Assembly (NCBI RefSeq): GCF_006346315.1
Contig: NZ_VDMR01000003.1
Location: 248,001 to 312,000 of the forward strand
Reading direction: 5' to 3'
Origin: Nocardioides litoris
Lineage (GTDB): Bacteria > Actinomycetota > Actinomycetes > Propionibacteriales > Nocardioidaceae
DNA: 64,000 nt
Shown here in pieces: positions 63,988-64,000 of this stretch. Position numbers and translations under genes: made by a program. The stretch's first letter is position 1. Each line of letters begins with the position of its first letter. Under the pieces are notes generated by a model. That model had not been told where the DNA came from. It was given only the letters and a program-made list of their open reading frames with translations, and made no database searches.

Positions 63988-64000
63988 CGGGTGCTCCGTT

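Overview
This window reads as chromosomal DNA of a high-GC actinobacterium, most likely a Nocardioides-type member of the Propionibacteriales. The base composition is very GC-rich and codon third positions are almost all G or C. The gene content is actinobacterial: DivIVA/Wag31, SepF, a MurE with a diaminopimelate-type DNPR motif, a PASTA kinase beside an Rv2175c-family protein, MoxR/DUF58/transglutaminase, DUF3040, DUF6504 and an SAV_6107-type HEPN protein. I see no tRNA, rRNA, CRISPR array, insertion sequence or prophage.

Layout. (1) 1-27054, almost all on the minus strand, is the division and cell-wall (dcw) cluster and its downstream tail. In the direction of transcription: mraZ, a 55-residue membrane protein, rsmH, ftsL, ftsI, murE, murF, mraY, a 589-bp gap full of inverted repeats, murD, ftsW, murG, murC, ftsQ, ftsZ, pgeF, yggS, sepF, yggT, divIVA, a TraR/DksA-type zinc-finger protein with 14 AKKAPA repeats, lspA, an RluA-family pseudouridine synthase, a GNAT acetyltransferase, and the start of dnaE, which runs off the left edge. 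Two plus-strand genes of unknown function (2970-4314) sit between dnaE and the acetyltransferase. Most dcw genes overlap by 1-8 bases, so translational coupling is likely. (2) 27383-32113, plus strand, is a MoxR ATPase, DUF58 and transglutaminase membrane operon. (3) 32376-37278, minus strand, is a DNA-damage neighbourhood: a methyltransferase-dinB operon and a DUF6504-HEPN operon each have a LexA-type SOS box, with a secreted endonuclease between them. (4) 37346-45937 holds an editing deacylase, a FAD desaturase-like oxidoreductase, metF divergent from a polyprenyl synthase, a barnase/barstar pair, an Rv2175c-like regulator and the PASTA kinase. The metF, polyprenyl synthase, Rv2175c and pknL order resembles the Rv2172c-Rv2176 region of Mycobacterium tuberculosis. 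(5) 46092-53942 holds a class I-beta DAHP synthase behind a probable leader-peptide attenuator, a zinc-ribbon membrane protein, a second Ser/Thr kinase divergent from a sigma factor, a beta-propeller lipoprotein-like protein, a threonine aldolase and a second, class II DAHP synthase. (6) 54013-63987 holds an APC permease divergent from a TetR-MFS operon across a tandem operator, a PPi-type phosphofructokinase, DUF1028, half of an FGGY kinase, a coiled-coil protein, a LuxR-type response regulator and a flavin-reductase-like protein.

Most genes are housekeeping. The parts most worth following are regulatory: the aroF leader (leaderless 19-codon peptide with rare TAT and TTT codons followed by a terminator), the two SOS-boxed operons with matching promoter geometry, the tandem MraZ and TetR operators, the widespread TANNNT-N6/7-start leaderless promoters, and several unexplained inverted-repeat elements in intergenic DNA. 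I found no clearly new multi-gene defence or biosynthetic system.
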